The notes beneath the pieces were generated by a model, which was not told the DNA's origin, did not search any database, and saw only the letters and a program-made list of their open reading frames with translations. A stretch of DNA of 6,895 nt from Woeseia sp. (lineage in GTDB: Bacteria > Pseudomonadota > Gammaproteobacteria > Steroidobacterales > Woeseiaceae). Location of the stretch: positions 1-6,895 of the forward strand of contig QIHS01000239.1 of the NCBI GenBank assembly GCA_003229095.1, given 5' to 3'. Both the position numbers and the translations under genes were made by a program. Numbering within the stretch: position 1 is the stretch's first letter; every line of letters begins with the position of its first letter. This document shows positions 6,539 to 6,895 of the stretch, piece after piece.

Positions 6539-6895
6539 ATGAAGACTTCGAATCGCAATCTGCGCCTGACATTCGTGTCACTATTGAGTGCCTTTGTGCT
6601 CGCTGGCTGCGGTGGTACCAAAGTGCTCAAGGAGCCTAAACCGCTCATCGTCACGCAACCACTGGTGGCTGCAACGGATGAACGTATGGTCGCAACTCTC
6701 GACTGGGTCATCGTGCGAGACAGCCCTGGTACATGGGCAAGAAACGCGGACTGGGACGAGTACATGATTGGCATCCGCAACGTCAGCGGCGATTCGTTGC
6801 AGGTTACGAATATTATTGTAGTGGATTCACTCGGCACTGAGATTGAACCCCGTTATGATCGCAAAGCGCTGGTCAAAGGCACCAGGAAAGCCAAG
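6539..6895 (+). CDS. Lipoprotein of unknown function, 3' end outside the window
   Basis: The frame stays open to the right edge, giving 119 codons. The N-terminus is a lipoprotein signal: basic MKTSNRNLR, a hydrophobic core, then the lipobox VLAG|C with the lipidated Cys at residue 24. The next residue is Gly rather than Asp, which favours transport to the outer membrane. The mature part contains MVATLDWVIVRDSPGTWARN and a strand-rich stretch around NVSGDSLQVTNIIVVDSLGT, suggesting a beta-sandwich-like periplasmic domain. I cannot name a family. ATG 6539 is preferred because GGAGA lies five bases upstream; an in-frame ATG at 6527 would add four residues without a better ribosome site. It follows the LytTR gene by 248 bp on the same strand and is probably a separate transcription unit. 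Confidence 0.85.
   Translation, partial: MKTSNRNLRLTFVSLLSAFVLAGCGGTKVLKEPKPLIVTQPLVAATDERMVATLDWVIVRDSPGTWARNADWDEYMIGIRNVSGDSLQVTNIIVVDSLGTEIEPRYDRKALVKGTRKAK

Noticed and set aside
6451..6837. Minus-strand 128-codon ORF over the right end
   Set aside because: It runs antisense to the lipoprotein gene, which has a clear signal peptide, lipobox and ribosome site.

Overview
The window looks like chromosomal DNA of a gammaproteobacterium with moderate GC. The evidence is a chromosomal-type parA-parB pair, a ParB that opens with the usual LGRGLDALL element, a lipoprotein with a Lol-type lipobox, and a c-di-GMP/LytTR signalling repertoire. Family-level placement cannot be made from sequence alone. 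parA-parB normally lies close to the replication origin, so the window is probably origin-proximal. The atp operon that often follows parB in this class is absent, and accessory and decayed genes occupy its place.

Layout. Bases 1-1509 hold the 3' part of parA and a complete parB on the plus strand, the segregation module. Bases 1543-2185 (minus) are a ruined sensor histidine kinase. A membrane segment, a piece of the dimerisation helix and the C-terminal ATPase end survive in three different reading frames, and the middle is missing. Bases 2190-2721 (plus) carry a small unrecognised open region: one 114-codon frame, a second frame that takes over near its end, and a 34-codon ORF with a strong Shine-Dalgarno sequence. 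It may be the remains of an inserted element. Bases 2682-3845 (minus) encode an intact EAL-domain protein with a degenerate receiver-like N-terminus. Bases 4060-5297 (minus) encode an acyltransferase-3 family membrane protein broken by a one-base frameshift near its C-terminal third. Diverging from it across about 114 bp is an intact membrane-anchored LytTR transcription factor (5412-6290, plus). A 248-bp gap then leads to a lipoprotein of unknown function that runs off the right edge (6539-6895).

How the genes relate. ParA and ParB act together. The acyltransferase and the LytTR regulator share a divergent promoter region with an 11-bp imperfect direct repeat, so the regulator may control both genes. 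The EAL protein stands alone with its own upstream region and probably lowers c-di-GMP if its altered loop 6 is tolerated. The stretch from 1510 to about 5300 is a decaying accessory zone, with two clear pseudogenes and one unexplained segment around a single intact gene. I found no tRNA, rRNA, CRISPR array, transposase or convincing parS site.
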